From contig CAAGEZ010000039.1 of assembly GCA_900768995.1 (NCBI GenBank), positions 75,166 to 139,165 on the forward strand: a stretch of 64,000 nt of DNA. Reading direction: 5' to 3'. The notes beneath the pieces were generated by a model. The model ran no database searches. It was not told the origin of the DNA and worked only from the letters and a program-made list of their open reading frames with translations. Positions 27,001 through 35,182 of the stretch are shown piece by piece. A program made the translations under genes and the position numbers. Within the stretch, counting starts at the first letter, position 1; every line of letters begins with the position of its first letter. This DNA comes from Oscillospiraceae bacterium. Its GTDB lineage: Bacteria; Bacillota; Clostridia; Oscillospirales; Ruminococcaceae.

Positions 27001-30000
27001 TTGTCTTTAACTTTTCAAATACGGGCGAAACAGTATCTATCCACCCCGAAAGAAATGTCGATACGGAATTAACGGCAGTTATGATTATTGTCGGCAGAGT
27101 ACGCAGCACTCCCGAAGTCTGAACTGCCTCGTTGAGTTTAAATATAAACTCTCCTATTGTGCCAAGTACATTCAGGAAAGCAGAACCTACTCCCTCAAAT
27201 GAAGGACTCAGACCTGCAACAGTCTTGCCCACAGAGGATATAACACTGCCTAAAAGACTGAATACAGAAAATACACCCTTGAATATATTTTTTACTGATT
27301 CTGCAGCGGTTTCAGAATTGAGGAAAGCAGATGTAAGCTGCCGTACTTTCTCAACTATTCCGTATATAACAGTTGCATTGAAATCCGTTTTGAATACGTC
27401 CTTGAATGCGTCTCCTGCAAGTCCGAGTATTTTTACGATTCCGTCAAATACGTTACGAAGTGTCTGTACAACCGAAACAAATCCACCAAGCTTTGCAAAC
27501 TGCCGCACAAATGATGCAACGCCCTTAACACCGTCAGTGAACAGTCCGAGAATGTTTGTAAATATCTCAGTCCGTACTCCTGAGGTTGCCTCAAATATTG
27601 CAAGCAGATGACCGATGTTGTCAGCTATCCGGGCAATTGACTCCGAGGTAATGCTGCTGAATATCGAAGTAAAAAGATTCTGCAGAACAGGCAGCACATT
27701 TTTTGCCAAAGCGGATAAACTTCCCGAAATAGTCTGTACAACCGTTATTCCGGTCTTGATATATGTAAATATACCAGTAAGAACCATTTCAAAGGACGTT
27801 GCTGCCGTATCAGAAGCCAGTAACGAATCTGTAAGCTTTTTAAACGAACTTACAACAGCAAATATAAGTTTAGCACCTGAGTCAATAACAGGGAACACTG
27901 TGTTAAAGGCATTCTTGGCTATATTTATTGCCTTGACTACGGTAAGGAACACAGAATAAACAGTGTTACCAAGTGCAGTCATACCGCCAAGCTTCTGAAA
28001 TCCGTTCCAGAACTTTGTTACACTGTCAAGTGCCCCCCAAAATGCCTTAAGCAATGTCGGAAGAATCATTCCTGCAAGCTTGAATCCCTGCTGAGCAAAA
28101 GACGCAATTATAGGTATAGCTCGTATAAATGCAGATATCAGTGCTGGAATAACGCTTGCCGCAAGACTGATAAGCTGCGGAATAAATCCTGCTGATGAAG
28201 AAATAACAGATGTTATAGCTGAAACAAGCGTGGGTATGATCGCCACAGCCGCATTAAACAGTGCCTTGAATAAAGGAGCCAGTACATTAAACACTGTCTT
28301 GGCGGTCGTGAAGATCTGCTTGAACACATTTTTCAGACGGCCTGACGATTTCTCGGACAAAACAAAAGATTCTGTAAGCTTTCGGAATTTCTCGATGACC
28401 GAGTGAATGAAATCAGGGTCGAGTCCCGATAAAAACACCTCTGAAAACGCTTCCACAAGCATTCTCACAGTTTTTATAACGGCAGCTATGGCATTATTGA
28501 TACCACCAAGTAAAGTCTTAATGGTACCAAGCTCATTCAGTCTCTTAAAAAACGATGCAGTATTTGCCATACCCTGTTTTATAACAGTAAATATACTGCT
28601 TGTGAGTTTCTGAAACTCGTCGAGTATGGATACATTGCCTGCTATGCTCTTAAACGCTTCTGAAATGCCTGAAAACAGCTTAGAATTTTTTCCAAAATCA
28701 GAAAGCTTGTCTATTGCTTTTGTTTTTATCTCAGAAATAGGTTTAAAGGATTCTGCAAACTTTTTTATGTCTTCACTCTTTGTTTTAAGCTTTTCAGAAA
28801 GAGCCTTGATGCGGTTTGTTATCTCAACAAGCTTCTGTCCTGTCATAGGCGGAATAATGGCTGACATCATCTTCTTTACCGCAGAACCTACGTTCAGGAC
28901 TGCGTTCATAGAATTTCTGACAGCATCAAGAAGACTGTTTCGTCCGCCAAGCTCTTTCCACGTTCCGAGAATGGCATTTCTTGAATCTGAGGACTGGTTG
29001 ATGATAGCACTTAATGTATCACTTATTTCAGTAAGAAACGTTTTGGCTTCATTGAAGTCGCCGATTATAGTTTCCCAGCTCTGTGTCCAGCCCGACTGAA
29101 GAGCCTCTCCGAGCGTGTCAAAAAGCTGTGTAAATGTCTTGACCTTTGTAGCAGCATCATTAGCGGTATTACCCATTTTGATGATACTCTTTATTTGCTC
29201 ATCATTGTAGCCCATTGATTTGAGCTCAGCCTCGGTAAGGTCGCCTGTGAACTTAGCCAGAGTCTCGGTGAGTATCTCCGAGGATATCCACCCCTTGCTC
29301 AGTGTTTCTCTGAATGAGCCTTCCTGCTCTATCATTTCATCAATGGCAATGCCGTGAACACGGGCAGTCTCTTTGAGAGCGTCCTGGAACACCTGACCGC
29401 CCATTCCTGCATTGACTACCGAGTTCCAGTCCTGAAGCTTCAGTGAGCCTGCTGCCAGAGCCTGGGAAAGCTGATACATTGCGGTCGATGCCTGCTGTGA
29501 GTTTGAACCGGATACCGCTGCCAGATTTGCAATACCCTTGATAGCACTTACCGACGTGTCAAGGTCAATACCCGCCGCTGTAAATGTACCTATATTACGG
29601 GTCATTTCCGTAAAATTATAGATAGTCATATCCGCATAATGGTTCAGCTCATCAAGTGCCTTGTTGACATCTTCAATGGTCGAGCCTTTGCTTTCGGTAT
29701 TGGCAAGTATCGTCTGTACTGCATTTATCTGAGTCTCATACTCCTGAAAGCCCATTTTGATAGGGTCAATAGTAAGAGCAGAGGTTATTCTCTTTCCGGC
29801 TTCTACAGCAGAATTTGTGAGGTTCTGGAGTACAGTCATTCCCATAACTCCGAGTGCCGAAAATTTATTTGAAACCTCCTGTATGCTGTTGTTGATAGAG
29901 GCTAAAGAAAAATGCTGACTTATGTTGTTAAAACCATTCTTAAGTGAATTTTTAAGATTGGCTATAGACTGCATACTGCCTTTTATGGCACTGTTGAAAC

Positions 30001-30052
30001 GGTCAGCATCAAATTTGAGTCTGACTATACCTTCGTCAATTATGTTACTCAA
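24080..30052 (-). CDS. Tape measure protein
   Basis: 1,990 aa, the largest gene in the window. The N-terminal region has the phage tail tape measure core (FTEMTRNIGTFTAAGIDLD, SNSQQASTAMYQLSQALAAG). Long helical repeats follow, then several hydrophobic stretches (around residues 1,180-1,560) and a C-terminal helical tail. The start is TTG 30,052 with GGAGG 7 nt upstream, overlapping the previous gene (TTGA). The length predicts a tail of roughly 300 nm by the usual 0.15 nm per residue rule. I saw no peptidase or transglycosylase motif. Confidence 0.95.
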   Translation of the reverse strand: MSNIIDEGIVRLKFDADRFNSAIKGSMQSIANLKNSLKNGFNNISQHFSLASINNSIQEVSNKFSALGVMGMTVLQNLTNSAVEAGKRITSALTIDPIKMGFQEYETQINAVQTILANTESKGSTIEDVNKALDELNHYADMTIYNFTEMTRNIGTFTAAGIDLDTSVSAIKGIANLAAVSGSNSQQASTAMYQLSQALAAGSLKLQDWNSVVNAGMGGQVFQDALKETARVHGIAIDEMIEQEGSFRETLSKGWISSEILTETLAKFTGDLTEAELKSMGYNDEQIKSIIKMGNTANDAATKVKTFTQLFDTLGEALQSGWTQSWETIIGDFNEAKTFLTEISDTLSAIINQSSDSRNAILGTWKELGGRNSLLDAVRNSMNAVLNVGSAVKKMMSAIIPPMTGQKLVEITNRIKALSEKLKTKSEDIKKFAESFKPISEIKTKAIDKLSDFGKNSKLFSGISEAFKSIAGNVSILDEFQKLTSSIFTVIKQGMANTASFFKRLNELGTIKTLLGGINNAIAAVIKTVRMLVEAFSEVFLSGLDPDFIHSVIEKFRKLTESFVLSEKSSGRLKNVFKQIFTTAKTVFNVLAPLFKALFNAAVAIIPTLVSAITSVISSSAGFIPQLISLAASVIPALISAFIRAIPIIASFAQQGFKLAGMILPTLLKAFWGALDSVTKFWNGFQKLGGMTALGNTVYSVFLTVVKAINIAKNAFNTVFPVIDSGAKLIFAVVSSFKKLTDSLLASDTAATSFEMVLTGIFTYIKTGITVVQTISGSLSALAKNVLPVLQNLFTSIFSSITSESIARIADNIGHLLAIFEATSGVRTEIFTNILGLFTDGVKGVASFVRQFAKLGGFVSVVQTLRNVFDGIVKILGLAGDAFKDVFKTDFNATVIYGIVEKVRQLTSAFLNSETAAESVKNIFKGVFSVFSLLGSVISSVGKTVAGLSPSFEGVGSAFLNVLGTIGEFIFKLNEAVQTSGVLRTLPTIIITAVNSVSTFLSGWIDTVSPVFEKLKTTVFTVFDAIAARIKARTENASENAKMFDSVISGMGNSIKFVGNVFSKFIDVLKSVFSNLKPILTKIGEFAGVAFDGITQAVNDSVQDISFDNILDMFNGGLLAALLLAVKNFIGGLSDAVDNGGGILQNIKDVLGGAKDCLESFQQSLQAETLKKIAVAVGILAGSLLVLSLIDSQKLATALGTVTALLGELMGSMAVFSKVAGMEGFGSLAKLASMLIGVSVSVLILSAAVSALSALSWDGLLKGLVGVSALLTGLSLFLSNTDIDSMGLRKGLGLMLLAQGLSIMSSAVIKMAALDLAGLAKGLLGVGVLLAETALFVNNTGDATKVISTSIGMIALGAAMNIFASAMAKFGAMSLAEIGKGLLSMAGSLTLVGVALNLLPPNAVSMGAGLLIVALAIGSLAKSLNSFGQMSLPEIGTGLLAMAGSLAAIVLAMNLANGAVGGAFAVMVMAAAINMLVPALLILGTMSLSEIGTSLLMIAGVFGVMALAGALLTPLVPTILALAAGLLMFGGAVALAGVGVSLLSVGLAGLTVAVASSIDTIVQTCVLLIQSISTILTEAAPAIVESVVVILESIIAACIEIGPQLFELCSVLLQGLIDLVTEFGPKLINLAGELIMSLLSRLAEDLPKIADMGLKMLISLLQAISDNIGDVVLVAIDILDNFILAIGEGLGRVIQTGVDLVINFINGMADGIRNNTGPLLDACDNLIDAVIQGLKEGLLHGLNTVVDAVKSIGDAAVNGIKDLLGIHSPSKVFAEIGSYSVEGFATALTDSSMTDMVSKATGEFADTATSSMADSMSGFGDAALGSLNGLDLTDVGNSIGSGLSNSISDSIDLSSVSSSISQVGQTASSDLSLAPTITPVVDMSNATKGVSTIGNAVSDAMKQTPNETTINTKKTVSETSKISASMSSEVTTMIKTIKNRVVEINNNLTKLNDNITGLQVVMDTGTLVGELSTSIDTNLGTVNAMQRRGV

Positions 30053-30423
30053 CGTTTAACCTCCTCCCGAACAGCTTTGGCTATCTCATCAAATATGGGG
30101 GCAAGTGCGGGATTGATGAAATCTTTTCCCTGCACAAATCCCCCGTTTTTAGTGGCGTGTCCGTATTGCAGAAGAATAACTACGGGCGTGCCGTTATTTA
30201 CATTGTCGTTCTTAAATATAAGTGATGCAGAATCATTGGCGGTGTGCACTTCGTATGACCAGGACTCAGCAGTTTTACCGCTGTTTTGAGGTGTCGCTGC
30301 CTTTAATGCTGCCACTCCCCTTTTTCCATAGCGTTCAAGTATCGCTTTTGCGTTGATTTCAGTCAGACCTTTAAGATAGGACTCCAGCTTGGCATACCTG
30401 ACAGAATGTGACACACTTATCAT
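30049..30423 (-). CDS. HK97 gp10-like tail completion protein
   Basis: 124 aa. ATPQNSGKTAESWSYEV and LLQYGHATKNGGFVQGKDFINPA (in parts) are the signature of the HK97 gp10 family. It sits directly before the tape measure gene, later in the order than usual (typically before the major tail gene). Confidence 0.78.
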   Translation of the reverse strand: MISVSHSVRYAKLESYLKGLTEINAKAILERYGKRGVAALKAATPQNSGKTAESWSYEVHTANDSASLIFKNDNVNNGTPVVILLQYGHATKNGGFVQGKDFINPALAPIFDEIAKAVREEVKR

Positions 30424-30430
30424 AGTTTTC

Positions 30431-30628
30431 TCACCTTGCGTCTTTCGTTGTTATGAATCCTGAATATCCGTCTTTTTCCAGCTCACTCAGAACAGTTTCA
30501 GCAACATTTCTGTTTTTGAAAGTTCCCACCTGAACGACATAAACCTTGGGCTTTTCCTCAGTGTCTGAACCGACAAAATACTGATTTCGCTTTTCCATAC
30601 CTTTCTTGGGTCTGCCATAGTTATTCAC
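30431..30628 (-). CDS. Small SPOR-domain-like protein in the tail module
   Basis: 65 aa from GTG 30,628 (AAGGGG upstream). After a basic N-terminus, KVYVVQVGTFKNRNVAETV and LEKDGYSGFI match the SPOR fold, which binds glycan strands lacking stem peptides. No signal peptide is present. It lies between the tail chaperone-like gene and the gp10-like gene. A role as a wall-binding virion part is inference. Confidence 0.6.
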   Translation of the reverse strand: MNNYGRPKKGMEKRNQYFVGSDTEEKPKVYVVQVGTFKNRNVAETVLSELEKDGYSGFITTKDAR

Positions 30629-30633
30629 AAATA

Positions 30634-31173
30634 TCACCCCTTTGTGTGCATCTTCTGTTTGCGTGCTTCATTCAAAGCTCTGTTGCGGTTCATAAGCTCT
30701 CTTCGTCCCATTTTCTTGGGAGGATTATTCTTGATGTTGCAAACCTGAATAAGTGTCAGCAACTGCTGTAAATGCCAGTATCTGTATTCGGACGGTATAT
30801 TAAAAGCCAGCATCCAGTAATAGATTATCTCAGCAGTGGTCACACTTTTCTTCTTGCTGCCATTGCCGCTGTCACTGAATGTCGTGGCTGTCATTTTCGC
30901 ATCAATATAACGGTTGATCTCTTCACGATTCTCATATGTAAGTCGTTGATATACACTGTCATCAACCTTGTTAAGTGTCATACACCTGATGTAATCTGTA
31001 GATTCTTCCATTGTCTTGGGAATATCACTCAGAAAGGGTTTCTCCCACCGTGATTCCCATTTTTGTAGAGCAACAAGAGAATGCTCAAGCTCAAGTGTTT
31101 CTGCAGGCTTTGTAAAGATAATGTTGTTTACCTCGTCAAAATATTCCATTTCAGGAACAGTGATTTTAAGCAT
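30634..31173 (-). CDS. Phage tail assembly chaperone-like protein
   Basis: 179 aa, helical, with TTAEIIYYWMLAFNIPSEY and a basic C-terminus. It occupies the place of the second tail assembly chaperone before the tape measure gene. Its function is inferred from position. Confidence 0.6.
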   Translation of the reverse strand: MLKITVPEMEYFDEVNNIIFTKPAETLELEHSLVALQKWESRWEKPFLSDIPKTMEESTDYIRCMTLNKVDDSVYQRLTYENREEINRYIDAKMTATTFSDSGNGSKKKSVTTAEIIYYWMLAFNIPSEYRYWHLQQLLTLIQVCNIKNNPPKKMGRRELMNRNRALNEARKQKMHTKG

Positions 31174-31195
31174 TCTCTGTCATCTCCCGTATTTT

Positions 31196-31591
31196 TTAGT
31201 TCTTGCTCATTGTAATAGCCGGATTACCGGTGCAGATCTTAGGGATTATATCATTAACAAAAGCCGCAGCCTTGTCCGCATCGGTCACAAGCTCCATAAA
31301 CAGCTCAGAATATGCTTCTGTCTGCTCGAATGCCTGTGAGAGTTCAGCTGACTTGACAAAGCGCTTGCCGTCCAGAGTCTTCTCGCCGTAAGCCTTAAGA
31401 ATGATACCTTTGAACACTTCCATAATACGCTTTCCGTCCTTGGAAGCGACAAGCTCCTGCAGCATCTTCTCCATACCGCCGCTTGTACTCAGTTCCATCT
31501 CGGCAATTTCAGCCTTACTCAGATTAAAGTAAAAATCCTCAGTTCTCGGATTACCGTCATAATCCACATAAGTTATGGTTTTCTTAAGCAT
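31196..31591 (-). CDS. Tail assembly chaperone
   Basis: 131 aa, beginning MLKKTITYVDYDGNPRTEDF with NLSKAEIAEMELS, a pattern typical of tail assembly chaperones that follow the major tail gene. GAAAGGAG precedes the ATG. I looked for a slippery site leading into the next gene; see the rejected list. Confidence 0.72.
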   Translation of the reverse strand: MLKKTITYVDYDGNPRTEDFYFNLSKAEIAEMELSTSGGMEKMLQELVASKDGKRIMEVFKGIILKAYGEKTLDGKRFVKSAELSQAFEQTEAYSELFMELVTDADKAAAFVNDIIPKICTGNPAITMSKN

Positions 31592-31621
31592 AAAAGGTTT
31601 CTCCTTTCAGATATAAAATTA

Positions 31622-32311
31622 TTACTGACCTGTTGTGTCCCCGGACGCAGCTTCAGTTCCGATGATTGCAATAACCTCATCGGGAAGCAGAAGCTTAGCT
31701 TCATCTTTTTCTGTGCCGTAAAGTGCATCTTCGAGCTTCTTCATATTCTCGGCACTTACACGTCTGCTGTCAATCTCCAGTGTTGCTGTAGCCTTGATAC
31801 CGTCAACCTTGGTCACATTAACAGGTGTAGTCTCAAATTCCCAGCTAAAGGTTATAGCATCGGGAGAATCATTGATAGTCTCTCTGCTCTTTTCAGAGGG
31901 AGATGCAGTACAGCCGTAAACAAGATGCAGCTTGTAGTTTGACCTCTCGATATCAACATCAGAACCGATAGCAGAACGATAGCAAAGACCGAAAGCCTTT
32001 CTTCCCTGCTGACCTACTGTAATACCGGGAGCGATCTCCTTGGTACCGTCGCATTCCTCAAATTCCTGAGGATATGTATAAGCTTCAATGGTGCCCTTAT
32101 ATTTCTCCGCAGAACGGAAGGTTGCATACTTCTGGTCATCTGCCCAGAGGTCGGTTGCCTCAGCACCTTCAGGGGATTCTGAAACGGCAGTCAGACCGTT
32201 CCAGACAACGCCCTTGTCATATGTAACGCCCTTGGCAGGATAAAGTACGCCACGGGTCGTACCCATTTCATAGTATCGTTCACCCGTCTGGTCCCACATA
32301 AGTCTTGACAT
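31622..32311 (-). CDS. Major tail (tube) protein
   Basis: 229 aa, beta-rich. GVTYDKGVVWNGLTAVSESPEGAE and ATFRSAEKYKGTIEAYTYPQEF (in parts) are typical of siphovirus tube proteins of Firmicutes phages. A strong ribosome site (AAAGGAGG) fits a highly expressed virion protein. Neighbours are the tail terminator-like gene and chaperones. Confidence 0.85.
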   Translation of the reverse strand: MSRLMWDQTGERYYEMGTTRGVLYPAKGVTYDKGVVWNGLTAVSESPEGAEATDLWADDQKYATFRSAEKYKGTIEAYTYPQEFEECDGTKEIAPGITVGQQGRKAFGLCYRSAIGSDVDIERSNYKLHLVYGCTASPSEKSRETINDSPDAITFSWEFETTPVNVTKVDGIKATATLEIDSRRVSAENMKKLEDALYGTEKDEAKLLLPDEVIAIIGTEAASGDTTGQ

Positions 32312-32326
32312 AATGTGTATCCTCCT

Positions 32327-32632
32327 TTAATAAGTTATTGTAAATACTGTGTGATTCAGGTTGTCAGATGCATATGCTCTATTGAACCGACATTCCGGGA
32401 GTTCCGAAATACGGTCTGCAATGGCTGAATCAGGGTTCTTATCAATTACAGTTATGGAATATGCACGCTTCACAATATACGGCTTATCGTCCGCATAAAT
32501 GGAATTGATTCCGTTAAGTGCATAGATAATGGCGGGGTATTTCAGTTTCAGCGACTCAGGCGGCTGGAAATACACATTAGGAGTCCCCGATACTGTTTTA
32601 AGCAGCTCGTGAAGTTTAAGTCTCCTGTTCAT
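32327..32632 (-). CDS. Tail terminator/completion protein
   Basis: 101 aa. ATG 32,632 has GGAGG 8 nt upstream. The protein has KYPAIIYALNGINSIYADDK and AYSITVIDKNPDSAI, a pattern of small tail terminator proteins. Its gene overlaps the head-closure gene by 17 nt. Confidence 0.65.
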   Translation of the reverse strand: MNRRLKLHELLKTVSGTPNVYFQPPESLKLKYPAIIYALNGINSIYADDKPYIVKRAYSITVIDKNPDSAIADRISELPECRFNRAYASDNLNHTVFTITY

Positions 32633-32936
32633 TGTACAACCCTCCAATCGACAGAATCAGTCTCGGATACTGAACGTCCACGTTTGATACCTTCCATTTG
32701 CTTCCCATAAATGTCAGATAACGAATTGCGTGAAAATTATGGCAAGCATACGGATCGGCTATAACACTTATCTCGTTTGAGACAGTCACATTGTCGTTCA
32801 CCTGACCTGAATCCTGCAAACGTCTGTTGTTACGGGTCACATCGCCATAATATGTACGCTCCGTTATCTGTTCACCCCATACTCCGGGGCTCAGCTCAAC
32901 AGTTTCGGCATAGCCGATTTGTCCGTAATACTTCAT
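32616..32936 (-). CDS. Head closure-like protein
   Basis: 106 aa, beta-rich (WGEQITERTYYGDVTRNNRR, YLTFMGSKWKVSNVDVQYP). By position after the capsid gene it should be a head-tail connector or head closure protein. GAGGG lies before the ATG. Confidence 0.62.
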   Translation of the reverse strand: MKYYGQIGYAETVELSPGVWGEQITERTYYGDVTRNNRRLQDSGQVNDNVTVSNEISVIADPYACHNFHAIRYLTFMGSKWKVSNVDVQYPRLILSIGGLYNEQET

Positions 32937-32942
32937 TTTGAT

Positions 32943-34640
32943 TTATCCCTCGGAAGTAGGTGCAGGCTTTACTGTTTCAAAAGCGATTGCAGAATAGGGC
33001 TTGATGAGTGCACCGGAGCATCTTGTCTCAATGAGATACTTCTGGGCGTTATAGTCGATGTCAAAGTCATCGAACATATTTACAGCCCCGCCCTTGTCTG
33101 CACCGATGTTGTAGTCAACAAGATTTACAATGATGCCGAGAAGAACACCGCCCTTAGCGCCCTTAGCTCCTTCCATAACAGGAACAGTAACGATCTCCTT
33201 AACACGAAGCTTCTTTGCAAGCTTGTCCACATCGTCATAAAGGTCTCTGCCCATTGCGTCCTTGAGAAGGAGCATATCTGTGAGCATATCCTCTGTGGTA
33301 AACAGAGTAGGCTCGCCGCTGCCCTTGTATTCCTTTCTGGACTTGATGACTGCAGTAATGAAATTGTTAGCCTTATCATCATCATTGCTGCCCTCATCGA
33401 CCTGCTTCTTGATGGTATAAAGGTCTTCGTCCTTGGAAATAGGACGAATATGTGTCTCGTTGATCTTGTCATCAGAAGATGCAAGTCTACCGTCACTGAT
33501 AAGCAGGGCTCTTGCAATTTCCTCATCGAGCATCATTCTCATTTCACTCTTAAGCCACATAACAACATCAAAGCCTGTAATGTCGAGGACATCATCTCTC
33601 TCCATCTTCTGCTTCTTGTAGATAGTGGTGGGGTCAGTAGTTCTCTTGAGAAGACTGAACACCTCGTCCTTCTTCTGCTTACCCTTGATGTAGCCCTTTG
33701 CTCTTGCTTCATCCTCTGTGATGTTTGCAAGCATAGACTTAATGCGGCTGAATGGTGTATGATGAGTACCGTTCATGACCTTCTTTACCCAGCCCATATC
33801 CCTCTGAATGAAATCAGGAGGATTGTTAAGAGTCTGAGCATCAGGGAACAGATACTCAACATTGGTGATACCGTGTGCGAGAACCGATTCTCTCATAGAG
33901 CCGCATCTCTTTGCATCGGTAATAACGTCCATCTGCTCTGCGTGACTGAGTGTGTCGTTGCTCATAGTCTCATCATCTTCGAATACATTGTGCTTCATAT
34001 TTGCATCTCCTTCCTTGTTTTTCATTACCTGACCAATAAGGGCGTAAACCACTGTTTTCTGCTTTTCTGAAAGGGTGTTAAACACGTCTTCAATTGTCTC
34101 TTTACCCTCAGCAGGCTTGTTCTTTTCCTGCTCTGTCTCATTTGCCATTGCTGACTCCTCCTCTTTTTTGTTCGTCTTTTCATCATCGGCGTGAGTGAGT
34201 TCAAGGATATCTCCCGAATAGATGACTGCCTCTTCGTCTGACTCCTCGCCGTGACTGATTACCGAATCGATAAATGCTCCGGGATTTGCACCTGCAAGCA
34301 CCAGAGAAACCTCTCTTATAGCACCGTGCAGGACATTACCTCCCTGCTGTTTAAGCTGATTAGCATAAATAGAAAGAGCGTTTACGTCACCGTGTTCAAC
34401 CAGAAGCTTTGCATTCTTGCCTGATTCTGTATCATTGAACGTGCAGTAAGCGTAAACGCCGTTTTCCCTGTTTTCGAGCTTTGCGTGACCTAGTACATTT
34501 TCAGGTTCATTGTGCCTGTGATTCCACACAAGCGGGACAACCTGACCGTCCTGAGCCTTGAACGCATCACGCATTATGGTCCGACCATCTGAACAACGAA
34601 TGTTGTTTCTTGTGGCCCAACCACTAAAGTCATAACTCAT
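32943..34640 (-). CDS. Prohead protease - major capsid protein fusion (HK97 fold)
   Basis: 565 aa. Residues about 15-130 are an S78-type prohead protease: His in VWNHRHNEP, catalytic Ser in VNALSIYANQ, then GAIREVSLVLAGANPGA. Residues about 165-214 are an acidic, helical scaffold-like linker containing FNTLSEKQKTVVYALIGQ. From about residue 215 to the end is an HK97-fold major capsid protein. Proteases and capsids are usually separate genes. Here the frame is continuous, but strong ribosome sites inside it can start shorter products at ATG 34,148 and ATG 33,998 (separate entries). Confidence 0.88.
   Translation of the reverse strand: MSYDFSGWATRNNIRCSDGRTIMRDAFKAQDGQVVPLVWNHRHNEPENVLGHAKLENRENGVYAYCTFNDTESGKNAKLLVEHGDVNALSIYANQLKQQGGNVLHGAIREVSLVLAGANPGAFIDSVISHGEESDEEAVIYSGDILELTHADDEKTNKKEEESAMANETEQEKNKPAEGKETIEDVFNTLSEKQKTVVYALIGQVMKNKEGDANMKHNVFEDDETMSNDTLSHAEQMDVITDAKRCGSMRESVLAHGITNVEYLFPDAQTLNNPPDFIQRDMGWVKKVMNGTHHTPFSRIKSMLANITEDEARAKGYIKGKQKKDEVFSLLKRTTDPTTIYKKQKMERDDVLDITGFDVVMWLKSEMRMMLDEEIARALLISDGRLASSDDKINETHIRPISKDEDLYTIKKQVDEGSNDDDKANNFITAVIKSRKEYKGSGEPTLFTTEDMLTDMLLLKDAMGRDLYDDVDKLAKKLRVKEIVTVPVMEGAKGAKGGVLLGIIVNLVDYNIGADKGGAVNMFDDFDIDYNAQKYLIETRCSGALIKPYSAIAFETVKPAPTSEG
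33998..34012 (-). promoter_or_regulatory. Internal ribosome site for the capsid protein alone
   Basis: On the minus strand AAGGAAGGAG precedes in-frame ATG 33,998 with 8 nt spacing, giving a 351-aa capsid protein beginning MKHNVFEDDET. The site is as good as any gene start in the prophage. Confidence 0.75.
34148..34164 (-). promoter_or_regulatory. Internal ribosome site before the scaffold-like linker
   Basis: GAGGAGGAG precedes in-frame ATG 34,148 (MANETEQEKNK) with about 6 nt spacing. The product would be linker plus capsid, 401 aa, without protease. Confidence 0.65.
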
Positions 34641-35182
34641 AGTGATTTTCCTCCCTTTTTCGCATATTCGCTTAATATCTTGTCGTACTCAGCCTGATAG
34701 ATACTTTCGTAAGAAGCGTCCATTGACTGTTTGTACTGTTTATACGCAGCACGGACAGCCTGTATTGTTGCCCTCAGTTCGCTTGAAACCTTTGCCTTGG
34801 AAAAACCTTTTTTAACAGCTTTGTCAAAAGCCCCTTTCTTCTTAAAGGTTGCATTTTGAAGTTTTTCCAACTTTGCAAAAATCTTATCCTGAGACTGCTG
34901 AGTCTGATTTTTTAAAGCGGCTATCTGTGCGTCCCGCTGAGCGTCAGCACTTTTTTTAGCTGCTTTTTTCTCATTTTTGATATTGCCCTTAACCTGCTTC
35001 CAGATTACCTTTCCCGAATCGTTCAGCTTACTTGTCGAACGTGAATTATCGGAAGTATCTGAAACTGTGCTCGACCCGGAACGTCCTTTGAGCTTACGAT
35101 TTTTCATATAGTATTCGTGAGCCTTTTCTGGGTCATAATAGGGAGAAGCGTAATGAGCTATCGCATCTTTTTCATACGGCAT
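34637..35182 (-). CDS. Basic helical phage protein with HYASPYYDP start motif
   Basis: 181 aa. The N-terminus has IAHYASPYYDPEKAHEYYM followed by KGR. Then come a Ser-rich linker and a long, lysine-rich coiled region. It lies between portal and protease-capsid, overlapping both neighbours by a few nt. The HYxxP start recalls the HHG/HYG start of other proteins of this prophage. It could be a scaffold or an internal capsid protein; I do not know the family. Confidence 0.68.
   Translation of the reverse strand: MPYEKDAIAHYASPYYDPEKAHEYYMKNRKLKGRSGSSTVSDTSDNSRSTSKLNDSGKVIWKQVKGNIKNEKKAAKKSADAQRDAQIAALKNQTQQSQDKIFAKLEKLQNATFKKKGAFDKAVKKGFSKAKVSSELRATIQAVRAAYKQYKQSMDASYESIYQAEYDKILSEYAKKGGKSL

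Noticed and set aside
24186..29872. Many long open frames on the plus strand opposite the tape measure gene
   Set aside because: They are shadows of a repetitive, biased minus-strand gene, lack ribosome sites and have unlikely amino acid composition.
31173..31200. Programmed -1 frameshift between the two tail chaperone-like genes
   Set aside because: The A-rich stretch lies after the stop codon of the first gene and the second has its own ribosome site; no proper slippery heptamer before the stop was found.
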